From contig USHV01000009.1 of assembly GCA_900554695.1 (NCBI GenBank), positions 1 through 64,000 on the forward strand: a stretch of DNA of 64,000 nucleotides. Direction: 5' to 3'. Below, piece after piece: positions 1-8,141 of this stretch. This DNA comes from an uncultured Prevotella sp. GTDB lineage: Bacteria; Bacteroidota; Bacteroidia; Bacteroidales; Bacteroidaceae. The notes beneath the pieces were generated by a model. It searched no databases. It was not told where the DNA came from and saw only the letters and a program-made list of their open reading frames with translations. The position numbers were made by a program, and so were the translations under genes. The first letter of the stretch is position 1, and each line of letters starts with the position of its first letter.

Positions 1-390
1 ACGACTCATAAATCTACCCTTAATCGTGTATTGGATGATAGTTGCGGATTTTAGGAATATATAAATTATTTTCTTTAAAATTCATTATTAATATGTCGTT
101 TTGTTACAGATTTTTGTTTTCGGCATATTCTTGTGTCATTTGTCTGGCGTTTCAGGACGTCTGTATGTGACATATGGCGATGTGTTCACAGCCATTCGGA
201 TTTATGTATATTTATACATTTTCTCTTTGGCTGTTGCATAAATATTCATCGTCAACTTCACGAGAGTGCCTCTGTCTTGCAGAAAAAATATTCCGGCCGC
301 AAATACGCGAGTTTTGAGCACTTTACGCATTTGCTTGATAGTCAGCGGTTTGTGCGTTTTGACGTATCGGAACGGATTCAGACGGTTTGC

Positions 391-500
391 GAAAGAGCCC
401 ATTTCGGCTTGCGATATGGGCTCTTTCGTGCTCCGAAATGGCCTTTATCGGCCATCAATAAAGCCTATATTGCAAGCCGAAATGGGCTCTTTCGCGCGAC
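391..500. repeat. 22-bp-period array, 5 units (array A)
   Basis: There are five consecutive 22-bp units starting at 391, 413, 435, 457 and 479. Each has a 15-bp core (for example GAAAGAGCCCATTTC, GATATGGGCTCTTTC, GAAATGGCCTTTATC) followed by a 7-bp linker (GGCTTGC, GTGCTCC, GGCCATC and so on). The cores are semi-palindromes made of two GAWAWRG-like half-sites facing each other across one central base. The function is unknown. Confidence 0.9.
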
Positions 501-510
501 AACCTGTTTT

Positions 511-576
511 CTACCCCGTCGGAAAGTGGTGCGTAACGTTGCGAAAAAGACTTTCCGGCGCGTCATGATGGGGTAG
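511..576. other. hairpin beside array A
   Basis: CTACCCC (511-517) pairs with GGGGTAG (570-576), and CGGAAAG (520-526) pairs with CTTTCCG (551-557). This gives an imperfect stem immediately after the array. It has no T tract on either side, so I do not call it a terminator. Confidence 0.5.
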
Positions 577-756
577 AGAAGGCGCGTCGGATTTCTATTT
601 CGCGAAAAATAATTGTCAAAATTTTTTACTTTCGTATCTGCATAAATATACGGTTCTATGCACTGAAAAGGATTGACCGTCGGGCGTGAAGGGCAGGGGA
701 TTACGACGGCGATGTGAGGCCGGTGGCATATAGAGATGCGCTCTGCACGGCCTGTG

Positions 757-1494
757 TTAAGGATGGGTGAATCCGAGCGCCATCACGCTGAGCCTCACTC
801 CGCCTGCCTTCATCAGCTCCTTACCACAGGCGCACACCGTTGAGCCTGTGGTCACCACGTCGTCAATGATGAGCACGTGGCGCCCTGCCACCATATCGGG
901 ACGCATCAGGCGGAACGCTCCCTCCATGTTCTCCACGCGCTGCACACCCGTCTTGCTTGTCTGGCTCTCGGTGTTGCGTATGCGTGTTACGGCTCCGGTC
1001 ACTACCGGCAGTCCCGTCACGGCAGCCACGCCGCGTGCTATCTCCTCGCTCTGGTTGTAGCCGCGCTGCATCATTTTCTCCCTGGCCAGCGGCACGGGGA
1101 TAATAAGGTCGATGCCGTCGAAGAATCCGGCGGCCTTCAGTTCGCGTGCCGCAGCGATACCCATCTGCCGTCCCTGCTCCGGACGGTTGCCGTATTTCAG
1201 CCGGTATATCAAGGTGCTCACCTCCGAATGGGGCTGATATAGCCACATGGCAGCGGCGCGTTCTACGGCTATGCGTGCCCAAAACAGGCGTGCCATCTCG
1301 TTGCCCGTCATGTCGGTCTCGTGGCCGGTGCGCGGCAGACGCATGTCGCAGCGTGCACATATGGCGCTTTCGTCCGGCGACATACGGCGGTCGCATACGG
1401 CGCATGACCGCGGGGCCATGATGTCGGTGAGGTGGCGTATTATTTTAAAAATCAGGTTCATCGCTTTCGTCCACATCGAAGTCGCCGGCCGCAT
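757..1494 (-). CDS. ComF-family phosphoribosyltransferase-like protein
   Basis: This 245-residue protein matches the ComF/GntX family. An N-terminal four-cysteine zinc-binding module (CAVC at about 31-34, CARC at about 47-50) precedes a phosphoribosyltransferase fold with the PRPP-binding motif IIDDVVTTGST near residues 207-217. ComF proteins are cytoplasmic and are needed for DNA uptake in competent species. In Bacteroidales the role is unproven and no other competence operon is present here, although a comM-type gene lies at 20 kb. The longest start overlaps recX by 50 bp; methionines at 1461 or 1419 are plausible shorter starts. It is probably cotranscribed with recX and prmC. Confidence 0.85.
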   Translation of the reverse strand: MRPATSMWTKAMNLIFKIIRHLTDIMAPRSCAVCDRRMSPDESAICARCDMRLPRTGHETDMTGNEMARLFWARIAVERAAAMWLYQPHSEVSTLIYRLKYGNRPEQGRQMGIAAARELKAAGFFDGIDLIIPVPLAREKMMQRGYNQSEEIARGVAAVTGLPVVTGAVTRIRNTESQTSKTGVQRVENMEGAFRLMRPDMVAGRHVLIIDDVVTTGSTVCACGKELMKAGGVRLSVMALGFTHP

Positions 1495-1951
1495 CGAGAC
1501 ACATGCGTATGATGTTCATACCGAATCCGCGCGAGAGAGCATATTTTATGAGTTTCGAGTTCAGCTCGTAGTCGTTGCGTGCCTTTATGCTCCGGCGCTT
1601 GGCTTCGAGCATCGGACGCAAAGCTTCGGCATATTCACTGTCGTCGATGCTGTCGAGTATGGGTGCATAGATATCGCGTCCTACACCTTTCTTGTATAGT
1701 GCCATCTCAATCTTGCGGCGTCCCCATTTATCGAACTGTATCTTGTCGTGCACGAACGAGCGGCAGAAGCGTTCGTCGTCCACGTATCTCGCGCTTTTCA
1801 GACGGTCGATTATGCGCTGCTGCGCGTCTTCGTCCACTTGCCATGCGCGCAGCTTTGCGGCCATCTCGCCCGTGGAGTGCTCAGCCTTGGAGCAGAGGGC
1901 CGACAGCCGGCGCAGGGCCTGTTCTTCGGTTATTGTCTTGCGTTCTGTCAT
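1445..1951 (-). CDS. recX: RecX-family regulatory protein
   Basis: This 168-residue protein is built of the three-helix RecX repeats, with the typical KGVGRDIYAPIL and SRGFGMNIIRMCL segments. RecX binds RecA filaments and limits their extension, modulating recombination and the SOS response. The length fits the family. It lies between prmC (25 bp upstream) and comF (overlapping downstream), so these three genes probably form one minus-strand operon. recA is not in the window. The assignment rests on overall pattern, since RecX has no catalytic motif. Confidence 0.82.
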   Translation of the reverse strand: MTERKTITEEQALRRLSALCSKAEHSTGEMAAKLRAWQVDEDAQQRIIDRLKSARYVDDERFCRSFVHDKIQFDKWGRRKIEMALYKKGVGRDIYAPILDSIDDSEYAEALRPMLEAKRRSIKARNDYELNSKLIKYALSRGFGMNIIRMCLDAAGDFDVDESDEPDF

Positions 1952-1976
1952 TGTCAGTGTTGTTTTTCTTATTCAG

Positions 1977-2837
1977 TCATGCCGTAGTTGTGGGACGGTC
2001 GGGTCGTTGCGCCATGGCGAATCGCTTGCGGCCGAACATGTCGTCGGATATGCTTATACGGTCAAAATGTTCATCTGTGAGCATCGTCATCATATCGTCG
2101 GCATACAGTGGGTTTATTTCGAATAGCAGCCATCCTCCCTGCCGCAGCGCCAGACGCGAGTAATGGGCAATGACACGATAGAATTTGAGCGGGTCGTCGT
2201 CGGGTACAAACAGAGCTGTGGCCGGTTCGTGGTCGAGTACGTTGCGGCTCATTTCCGCCCGTTCCTTGTCGCAGATGTATGGCGGATTGCTCACAACGAA
2301 GTCCCACAGTCCGTTGTCCTCAGGTGGACAGAGTGCGTCCTGACGCACGGTCCGCACTTGCGCACCGAGCTCCTTGGCGTTCTCCGCAGCCGTGGCAAGT
2401 GCTTCGTCGGCTATGTCCCACGCCGTGACGTCGGCCCCCGGTATGTCGAGCGCCGCCGTGACAGCAATACATCCGCTGCCCGTGCCTATGTCGAGGATGT
2501 CTGCCGAAGGTTTCAGCGGGTCGCGCAGCTGCTTCATCAGCTCGATGAGTCCTGCCGTTTCGGGCCGCGGAATGAGCACTCCCGGCCGCACCTTGAACGT
2601 GCGTCCGCAGAAGGTCTCGCATCCGAGAACATACTGTACTGGCTCGTTTTGCAGCAGGCGCTCCGCAATTTTTTCCGTTTCACTGTGCGTTTTTTCGGAT
2701 AATTGTTTATCTTTGCCCATACAAATGTCGGTCAGACTCAGACCGAAACGCTGTTCGAAGACCATGCGTGCGATGCTTTTCGCCTCGCGTTCGTCGTAGG
2801 CCGGAATGAGAGCCTGCCAAAGTTCTCTGTACGTCAT
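1977..2837 (-). CDS. prmC: peptide chain release factor N5-glutamine methyltransferase
   Basis: This 286-residue SAM-dependent methyltransferase modifies the GGQ glutamine of release factors RF1 and RF2. The N-terminal helical domain (about 1-85) is followed by the class I fold: RPET (91-94), the SAM-binding loop DIGTGSGC (117-124) and the catalytic NPPY motif (184-187). The length is normal for PrmC/HemK. It is first in the prmC-recX-comF run and divergent from ribD. A minus-strand TATCTTTG -7 box at 2950-2957 could drive it with a leader of about 105 bases. Confidence 0.93.
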   Translation of the reverse strand: MTYRELWQALIPAYDEREAKSIARMVFEQRFGLSLTDICMGKDKQLSEKTHSETEKIAERLLQNEPVQYVLGCETFCGRTFKVRPGVLIPRPETAGLIELMKQLRDPLKPSADILDIGTGSGCIAVTAALDIPGADVTAWDIADEALATAAENAKELGAQVRTVRQDALCPPEDNGLWDFVVSNPPYICDKERAEMSRNVLDHEPATALFVPDDDPLKFYRVIAHYSRLALRQGGWLLFEINPLYADDMMTMLTDEHFDRISISDDMFGRKRFAMAQRPDRPTTTA

Positions 2838-2949
2838 GATGTCTTTATCAGTGATTTTTTGTCTTGATATTGTTTTTTCTTCACCGGTACGGCCGTGTGC
2901 TTAGGGCCGGATGCCGGAAAGCCGGGCACTCTGGAAGGACTTGCCCGCA

Positions 2950-2957
2950 CAAAGATA
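2950..2957 (-). promoter_or_regulatory. candidate -7 box for prmC operon
   Basis: On the minus strand this reads TATCTTTG, a full match to the Bacteroidetes TAnnTTTG -7 element, about 113 bases upstream of prmC. I see no good TTTG at the -33 position, so it is only a candidate. It lies just upstream of the ribD start. Confidence 0.45.
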
Positions 2958-2972
2958 CTTAATAATTTTGAT

Positions 2973-3950
2973 ATGAACCAGAGCACAACAGACGAAATGT
3001 ACATGCGCCGCTGCCTGCAACTCGCAGTCTGCGGACGCCGCAACGCCAGTCCCAATCCGATGGTGGGGGCGGTGATAGTTGCCGGTGGACGCATCATTGG
3101 TGAGGGCTATCACGTGCGCTGCGGCGAGGGACATGCCGAGGTGAATGCCTTTGCCTCGGTGGCGCCGGAGGACGAACGGCTGCTGCCCGAAGCCACGATG
3201 TATGTGAGTCTGGAACCGTGTGCCCACTACGGCAAGACGCCGCCGTGTGCCGACCTCATTGTAAGGAAAGGCGTGCGGCGTGTGGTTGTGGGGTGTGTAG
3301 ACACCTTTGCCAAGGTGAGCGGGCGCGGCATTCAGAAGCTGCGCGACGCCGGCATCGACGTCACGGTGGGTGTGTTGGAGCGCGAGTGCCGCGAACTCAA
3401 CCGTGTGTTCTTCACCTTCAACAGCCGGAAACGGCCTTTCGTCACCCTTAAATGGGCGCAGACGGCCGACGGATTCATCGACGACCACTGCCGCCCCGTG
3501 GCTCTCTCGACACCGTTCACGCGGATGCTTGTCCACAAGCTGCGCGCCGAGCACGACGCCATACTCATAGGCCGCGTGACAGCCGAGCGCGACAACGCGC
3601 AGCTCAACGTGCGCCACTGGGCCGGGCCAGACCCTCTGCGCATCGTGATAGACCGCGGCCGGCCCTTCTTCCCGGGCCTAGACTTCGACCGGCCTGTTGT
3701 TCCGCAGATACTCGACGAGCTCTATCGTCGCGGTGTGCAGTCGCTGCTGGTGGAGGGCGGAGCGTTCACCCACGCCACGTTCATCGGGTCGGGAATGTGG
3801 GACGAGATACGTGTGGAGACAGCTCCCGTGGCTGTCGGCGATGGGACAAAGGCTCCGCAACTGCCGCAGGACATCGAGGTGACGGGCTCGAAGACCTACG
3901 ACGGCAACACGATCGTAACCTATGGACACGCACGGCATAAGGACATTTAA
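2973..3950 (+). CDS. ribD: bifunctional riboflavin biosynthesis protein RibD
   Basis: This 325-residue enzyme deaminates the pyrimidine made by GTP cyclohydrolase II and then reduces the ribosyl side chain with NADPH, steps two and three of riboflavin synthesis. The deaminase domain has the zinc motif HAE (54-56) and PCAHYGKTPPC (82-92). The reductase domain follows from about residue 150 (LKWAQTADGFI, then LIGRVTAERDNAQLNVR). I placed the start at 2973, where the family alignment begins; an in-frame start at 2895 would add 26 unsupported residues. No FMN riboswitch is visible upstream. The reductase half is slightly short. Confidence 0.93.
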   Translation: MNQSTTDEMYMRRCLQLAVCGRRNASPNPMVGAVIVAGGRIIGEGYHVRCGEGHAEVNAFASVAPEDERLLPEATMYVSLEPCAHYGKTPPCADLIVRKGVRRVVVGCVDTFAKVSGRGIQKLRDAGIDVTVGVLERECRELNRVFFTFNSRKRPFVTLKWAQTADGFIDDHCRPVALSTPFTRMLVHKLRAEHDAILIGRVTAERDNAQLNVRHWAGPDPLRIVIDRGRPFFPGLDFDRPVVPQILDELYRRGVQSLLVEGGAFTHATFIGSGMWDEIRVETAPVAVGDGTKAPQLPQDIEVTGSKTYDGNTIVTYGHARHKDI

Positions 3951-3996
3951 TATAAATGTAACACTTATTAAACGCCGGCGTAATAAGCAAGGAATA

Positions 3997-4015
3997 ATTT
4001 TACATTGTGTAAAAT
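3997..4015. promoter_or_regulatory. 19-bp operator-like palindrome
   Basis: ATTTTACA and TGTAAAAT form a perfect 8-bp inverted repeat around TTG, ending 27 bases before the glycosyltransferase start at 4043. The size, symmetry and position suit an operator, or a site overlapping the promoter. No regulator can be assigned. Confidence 0.45.
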
Positions 4016-4042
4016 GGAACATTAACTATATCACGACAATCT

Positions 4043-5188
4043 ATGAGAATTCTCTTTATCGTGCAGGGCGAGGGCCGCGGACATCTCACGCAGGCCATAA
4101 CAATGGAAGCCATGTTGCGCCGCAACGGCCACGAAGTGGTGGAGGTGCTCGTGGGAAAGAGCGGAGCGCGCAGCCTTCCTGACTTCTTCAGCCGCAGCAT
4201 GAACACGGAGATAAAGCTGTTTGACAGCCCTAATTTCCTCCCGACACCCTCAAACAAGCGCAGCAACCTCACGCGCAGCGTGGCATATAACATCTTCAAG
4301 ATACCTACTTACTTGAAGAGCATTCTTTTCATCCGCCGCAGGATAGAACAGACGAAGGCCGACCTCGTAATCAATTTCTATGAACTGCTCACCGGACTGA
4401 CCTATCTGCTGTTCCGTCCGCAGGTGCCTCAGGTGAGCATAGGCCACCAATACCTGTTCCTGCACGACGGTTTCGAGTTTCCGAAGGGCAGCCCCGTGAG
4501 TCTGTTCTTCCTGCGCATGTTCACACGCATCACCTGCATCGGAGCGCAGGACAAGCTCGCCCTGTCGTTCAGAAACATGCCCGACGACAGAGAATCGGGC
4601 GTGAGCGTGGTGCCGCCGCTGCTTCGTCGCGACGTGCTCGACACCAAGGCGGTGGCCGGCGACTATCTGCACGGCTACATGGTGAACGCCGGTTTCGGCG
4701 AGAGCATCAACCGCTGGCACCGCAACAACCCCGACGTGCCGCTCAACTTCTTCTGGGACAAGAAGGGCGTGGGCAAGGTTTATAAGGTGGACCGCAACCT
4801 CACGTTCAATCAGATAGACGACAAGGCCTTCCTCAAGTCGCTCGCCGGATGTCGCGCCTACGCCACAACCGCCGGGTTCGAGTCGGTGTGCGAGGCCATG
4901 TATCTGGGCAAGCCGATACTCATGGTGCCGGCACACATTGAGCAGGACTGCAACGCCTATGACGCGAGCCGCTGCGGAGCGGGCATCGTTTGTCACGATT
5001 TTGACCTGGGCCGTCTGCTCGATTTCTCGTCGAAGTATGCTCCCGACCCTGAGTTCCGCCACTGGGTGAGCTGTTGCAGCGTGCGCATGATGTCGCACAT
5101 AGAGCATGCCGCCACCATGGTTCCGGAGCATCACATGTCGCTGTCGTTCCTTTTCTCGCTGCTCCCCTCGCGCTTTGTGGGAGCGTGA
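4043..5188 (+). CDS. GT-B glycosyltransferase (MurG/MJ1255-like)
   Basis: This 381-residue cytoplasmic protein starts MRILFIVQGEGRGHLTQA, the N-terminal Rossmann signature of the MJ1255-type glycosyltransferases related to MurG and UDP-glucuronosyltransferases. The C-terminal half carries the donor-site pattern TTAGFESVCEAMYLGKPILMVP (about 274-296) and then EQDCNAYDASRCGAGI. It probably moves a sugar from a nucleotide donor to a lipid or glycan acceptor; the substrate is unknown. It stands alone, 92 bp after ribD. A perfect palindrome 27 bases before the start may be its operator, and a strong hairpin follows at 5280-5326. Confidence 0.8.
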   Translation: MRILFIVQGEGRGHLTQAITMEAMLRRNGHEVVEVLVGKSGARSLPDFFSRSMNTEIKLFDSPNFLPTPSNKRSNLTRSVAYNIFKIPTYLKSILFIRRRIEQTKADLVINFYELLTGLTYLLFRPQVPQVSIGHQYLFLHDGFEFPKGSPVSLFFLRMFTRITCIGAQDKLALSFRNMPDDRESGVSVVPPLLRRDVLDTKAVAGDYLHGYMVNAGFGESINRWHRNNPDVPLNFFWDKKGVGKVYKVDRNLTFNQIDDKAFLKSLAGCRAYATTAGFESVCEAMYLGKPILMVPAHIEQDCNAYDASRCGAGIVCHDFDLGRLLDFSSKYAPDPEFRHWVSCCSVRMMSHIEHAATMVPEHHMSLSFLFSLLPSRFVGA

Positions 5189-5279
5189 AAGCATCTAAAT
5201 TCAAACTCTGTTAGAGCAGATGTGTTTCAGTTAGCTGTATGTTTTTATTTCAAAAAATCGTTTTCGTCCGATCATAAAG

Positions 5280-5326
5280 TTCCGGCTTGTATGCGGAAAA
5301 AAGTATTTTACGCATACAGGCCGGAA
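5280..5326. terminator. hairpin between convergent genes
   Basis: TTCCGGCTTGTATGCG (5280-5295) pairs with CGCATACAGGCCGGAA (5311-5326), a 16-bp stem with one wobble or mismatch. It sits between the glycosyltransferase and the convergent fucosidase gene, so it may stop transcription from both sides. There is no clear T tract. Confidence 0.5.
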
Positions 5327-5459
5327 TCATTATCTGCAGTTCAGACGTTTTGTCTTATTTGAATAATACGTTCATTATGTACAGACGACATATTAATGCC
5401 GTTTGTTTTGTATGTCTGTCCATTGACAGTACATTGCCGTTTCTTTGTGAAAAGTTATT

Positions 5460-6857
5460 TTATTTCGTGTAAGGAGTATAGACTCCCAGCTCAGCTATCT
5501 TCACAGTGCCGTCGTGGCGTGTGACGGTCACTCTCACGGCATCGGCCTTCACCGGTGCGAAACGGTGTATCTTGACACGGCTCTGCGTCTTTGCCTCGCC
5601 GTTGAAAAGCGTCTTCCATGTGCCGCCTGAGCGGTATTCCAGCGTGTATTCCTTCATCACGCCGCCCTCTTCCTCGGTTATCGTCACCATGTCGATGGTC
5701 TTTCCGTCGCCCAGTTCAACGCTCCACCACGGTGTCTCAACTCTCGGATTCGAGGTCCATGCACTCACGAAGTCGTCGTCGTTGGCGAAGTCCATGATGC
5801 CGTAGTCGTAGCTCCACGACGATTCAGACGGTTTGTTCTTGGCTATGTTCTGCTCCGTTATCGGCGCGTCACACTCCGGCAGCTCAGCCACACGGCCGTC
5901 GTTTTTCCACATCTTGCCCATCTTGCGCAGCTCCTCCAGCGCGTTGTCGTCCATCAGACCGTCGCGGTTTGGTGCCACGTTGAGTATGAAGTTGCAGTAA
6001 GCCTTGTTGTATGGTATCACGTTGTCGTTTATCATCTCCTCCGCCGGTTTCATCTTGTCTGTCGGGAACGATTCCTTCCAGAACCAGTTTTTCTGCAAGG
6101 GCAGGCATGCCAGTGCCGGCAGCTGGTTCTCAGATGTCGAGATCTTCTGTCCCGCTCCCTGCTCGTATGATTTTATGTCGGTGTAGAACAGAGCCTCGCG
6201 CGGATATTTCGCGGCGTTGAGGTCCATCACCAGACACTCCGGCTGCAGCGACTTTATGTAGTTGTAAATCTCCGGGAAGGGCACGTCATCGTAGCTTATG
6301 CGCGACCATGGGGCGTCCCATCCGTCGATGATGAGTGCCGTGATGGGACCGTAGTTGGTCAGCAGCTCCTTCAGCTGAGCCTTTATCATGTCAATCTTCT
6401 CGCGTGTTATCATGTGCGGACGGATTCGGTGATGCGTGTCGAGGATAGAGTAGTAGAGCATTACCTTCAGTCCTGCCTTGCGGAAAGCATCGACATACTC
6501 GCGCACCACGTCGCGCTTGAGCGGCGAGTTCATCACGTTGTAGTCGGTGGTCTTTGTGTCCCAGATGCAGAAACCGCTGTGGTGCTTGGTCGTGAGGCAT
6601 CCGTACGACATGTTGGCCGACTTCGCTGCCTTTGCCCACTGCGTGCAGTCGAGCTTCTTGGGGTTGAATACCGATGCCGGCAGGTCAGGGTCTGGCCAGT
6701 CGTCGGGCGCGAAAGTAGGAATGTTGAAGTGGATGAACATGCCGAAACGCAGGTCGACAAAGTCCTGCTGCAGCTGGTGCAGCGACTTCTGTTGCGCCGA
6801 TGCCGACACAACGCTCAGCACCATGAGCAGTGCGATGAAAAGGCTTTTTCTTGTCAT
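5460..6857 (-). CDS. secreted alpha-L-fucosidase, GH29, with F5/8 type C domain
   Basis: This 465-residue protein has a Sec signal (about 1-22, ending ASAQQ). A GH29 barrel follows (about 25-330) with the family hallmarks TKHHSGFCIWDTKTTDYNV and LIIDGWDAPW, the latter at the usual site of the catalytic aspartate. The last 125 residues resemble a discoidin/F5-8 type C carbohydrate-binding domain. It would release terminal L-fucose from host or plant glycans in the periplasm or at the cell surface. It is a lone gene with no SusC/D pair next to it. The length is normal for bacterial GH29 with this appendage. Confidence 0.92.
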   Translation of the reverse strand: MTRKSLFIALLMVLSVVSASAQQKSLHQLQQDFVDLRFGMFIHFNIPTFAPDDWPDPDLPASVFNPKKLDCTQWAKAAKSANMSYGCLTTKHHSGFCIWDTKTTDYNVMNSPLKRDVVREYVDAFRKAGLKVMLYYSILDTHHRIRPHMITREKIDMIKAQLKELLTNYGPITALIIDGWDAPWSRISYDDVPFPEIYNYIKSLQPECLVMDLNAAKYPREALFYTDIKSYEQGAGQKISTSENQLPALACLPLQKNWFWKESFPTDKMKPAEEMINDNVIPYNKAYCNFILNVAPNRDGLMDDNALEELRKMGKMWKNDGRVAELPECDAPITEQNIAKNKPSESSWSYDYGIMDFANDDDFVSAWTSNPRVETPWWSVELGDGKTIDMVTITEEEGGVMKEYTLEYRSGGTWKTLFNGEAKTQSRVKIHRFAPVKADAVRVTVTRHDGTVKIAELGVYTPYTK

Positions 6858-7096
6858 AATAGGTATTTGTTTTTATTTATGAATACTTGTCAGGTCTTTC
6901 GGGGTGGGGCGTCGTTTATGCGACGTCGCTTATAATATAATAACAAACGAGCATGGACGGAACGTGCGCCATGCCCGTTAAAAAAACAAAACACGTCCTG
7001 TTTGCGTGTCGTTATGGTGTTGAGGCGTAGTGGTAGGCGTGTGGATGTGCCTATGATGTCGGCGCATGTCGGCGTGTTTTGCGCCGTTTGCCGCCG

Positions 7097-7510
7097 CTAT
7101 TTTGCCTGCACTCTCGGACATACCGTTATGCGGCGGTCCTTCTTGCTTGCGCACATGTCTTTCGTCGTTGCCACGAATTTCTTCAGATGAGCGGTCTGTC
7201 CGTGCTTGTCCAGCTCGGCCTGGTTCTTCCATTCCTCGTGTATGAAGAGGTGAGTGCTGTCATCAGCGGCCTGATACACGCCGTAGTCCAGACATCCCGG
7301 CTCCTTCAGCGTCTGTTGCTTACATTCGATGAACGCAGCCTTGAAGGCTGCCACATATTGCGGTTTTACGTGGCGGTGAAGATCGAGCACTATGTTCATT
7401 GAGTCTGCCGGCGCACACTGTCCGTCACATCCGTGGTGTCTGTTGCAATGACCCGAGCATGCCGCGAGCATGGCGGCAGCGCAGATGGTTATGAATGCTT
7501 TTGTTGTCAT
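7097..7510 (-). CDS. lipoprotein with antibiotic-biosynthesis-monooxygenase (ABM) fold
   Basis: From the methionine at 7510 the product has 137 residues, with a lipoprotein signal ending LAAC. A short Cys/His-rich stretch (HCNRHHGCDGQC) follows, and then an ABM/YgiN-like domain: LDLHRHVKPQYVAAF, PGCLDYGVYQ, FIHEEWKNQAELDKHGQT. ABM proteins are small dimeric ferredoxin-like folds, some of them quinol oxygenases and many of unknown function. Export to the periplasm is unusual for the family. Upstream in-frame starts at 7528 and 7576 exist. It lies 69 bp after the RNase H gene. Confidence 0.75.
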   Translation of the reverse strand: MTTKAFITICAAAMLAACSGHCNRHHGCDGQCAPADSMNIVLDLHRHVKPQYVAAFKAAFIECKQQTLKEPGCLDYGVYQAADDSTHLFIHEEWKNQAELDKHGQTAHLKKFVATTKDMCASKKDRRITVCPRVQAK

Positions 7511-7579
7511 ATTCTCAGGTTTTGTCATTGGTTGCTTTATATATATAATATAGGTATGGTAATTCCCGTTAAGCATGTG

Positions 7580-8050
7580 TCATTTACGGCCGAAGTCAGC
7601 CGGCACCTCGCCCCATTTCTGCGTCTCCCATTTCAGTATGGGTGTGTTGATCTGGTGTGTGCGCAGCCAGTTTTCAGCCCGTGCTATTATCTGGTATAGC
7701 TGTTCGGTGCGTGGCGTGCGTGCCAGTTTGGTCTTACACTGCTTCTTCTTCACCCACAGCATGGCGTTGTGGCTGTCGGAATAGATGCACTTTCCCTTTA
7801 TGCCTTCGCGCTCCATGAGTGCCAGCGCATGCACTATGGCGAGAAACTCACCTATGTTGTTCGTGCCGTGCACCGGTCCGAAGTGGAACACCTCGGCACC
7901 TGTGGCAAGATCGACGCAGCGATATTCCATCGGTCCGGGATTGCCCGAGCAGGCGGCATCCACTGCCCATGCCTGCGCCGAGACCTCCTGTGGCAGAGGC
8001 AGTACGGTGTCATGACGGTAGTCGGGGGGATTAAGCGGTTGGTTGTTCAT
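7580..8050 (-). CDS. ribonuclease H family protein
   Basis: This 156-residue RNase H fold protein has AWAVDAACSGNPGPMEYR at the first catalytic Asp, NNIGEFLAIVHAL (second acidic residue on a helix) and IYSDSHNAMLWVK (third Asp). These are three of the four acidic residues expected for RNase HI; the C-terminal one is not obvious. The family cuts RNA in RNA-DNA hybrids. The protein has no separate hybrid-binding domain. It follows argS on the minus strand, beyond a terminator-like hairpin at 8070-8116. Confidence 0.8.
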   Translation of the reverse strand: MNNQPLNPPDYRHDTVLPLPQEVSAQAWAVDAACSGNPGPMEYRCVDLATGAEVFHFGPVHGTNNIGEFLAIVHALALMEREGIKGKCIYSDSHNAMLWVKKKQCKTKLARTPRTEQLYQIIARAENWLRTHQINTPILKWETQKWGEVPADFGRK

Positions 8051-8069
8051 TGCTTCTTATTATTGAAAA

Positions 8070-8116
8070 GTGCGCAACCCGTCGGCATGCCTGAGGCATG
8101 ATGAAGAGTTGCGCAC
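8070..8116 (-). terminator. Rho-independent terminator of argS
   Basis: Read on the minus strand, GTGCGCAAC (8116-8108) pairs with GTTGCGCAC (8078-8070) around an inner GCATGCC stem and is followed by TTTTC. It starts 26 bases after the argS stop. Confidence 0.75.
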
Positions 8117-8141
8117 CTTGTTTATGTGTCCGGCAGAACCC

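Larger units (their letters stand above)
1..756. other. long intergenic region with composite repeat element A
   Basis: I see no convincing gene here. The reading frames that cross it run through the 22-bp repeat array and are not conserved between element copies. The region holds three ARG-box-like palindromes (205-218, 235-248, 639-652), a CGCAAATACGCG motif (298-309), a five-unit 22-bp array (391-500), a hairpin (511-576) and a TTGTCAAAATTTTTTA motif (613-628). From about 235 to 652 it is a reverse-oriented relative of the element at 50699-51144. The 19-base segment 247-265 is the exact reverse complement of 51085-51103. Confidence 0.7.

Noticed and set aside
133..576. 147-codon plus-strand reading frame across array A
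   Set aside because: It runs through the 22-bp array, whose units rarely contain stop codons; 22 is not a multiple of three, so no peptide repeat is preserved, and other elements do not keep the frame.
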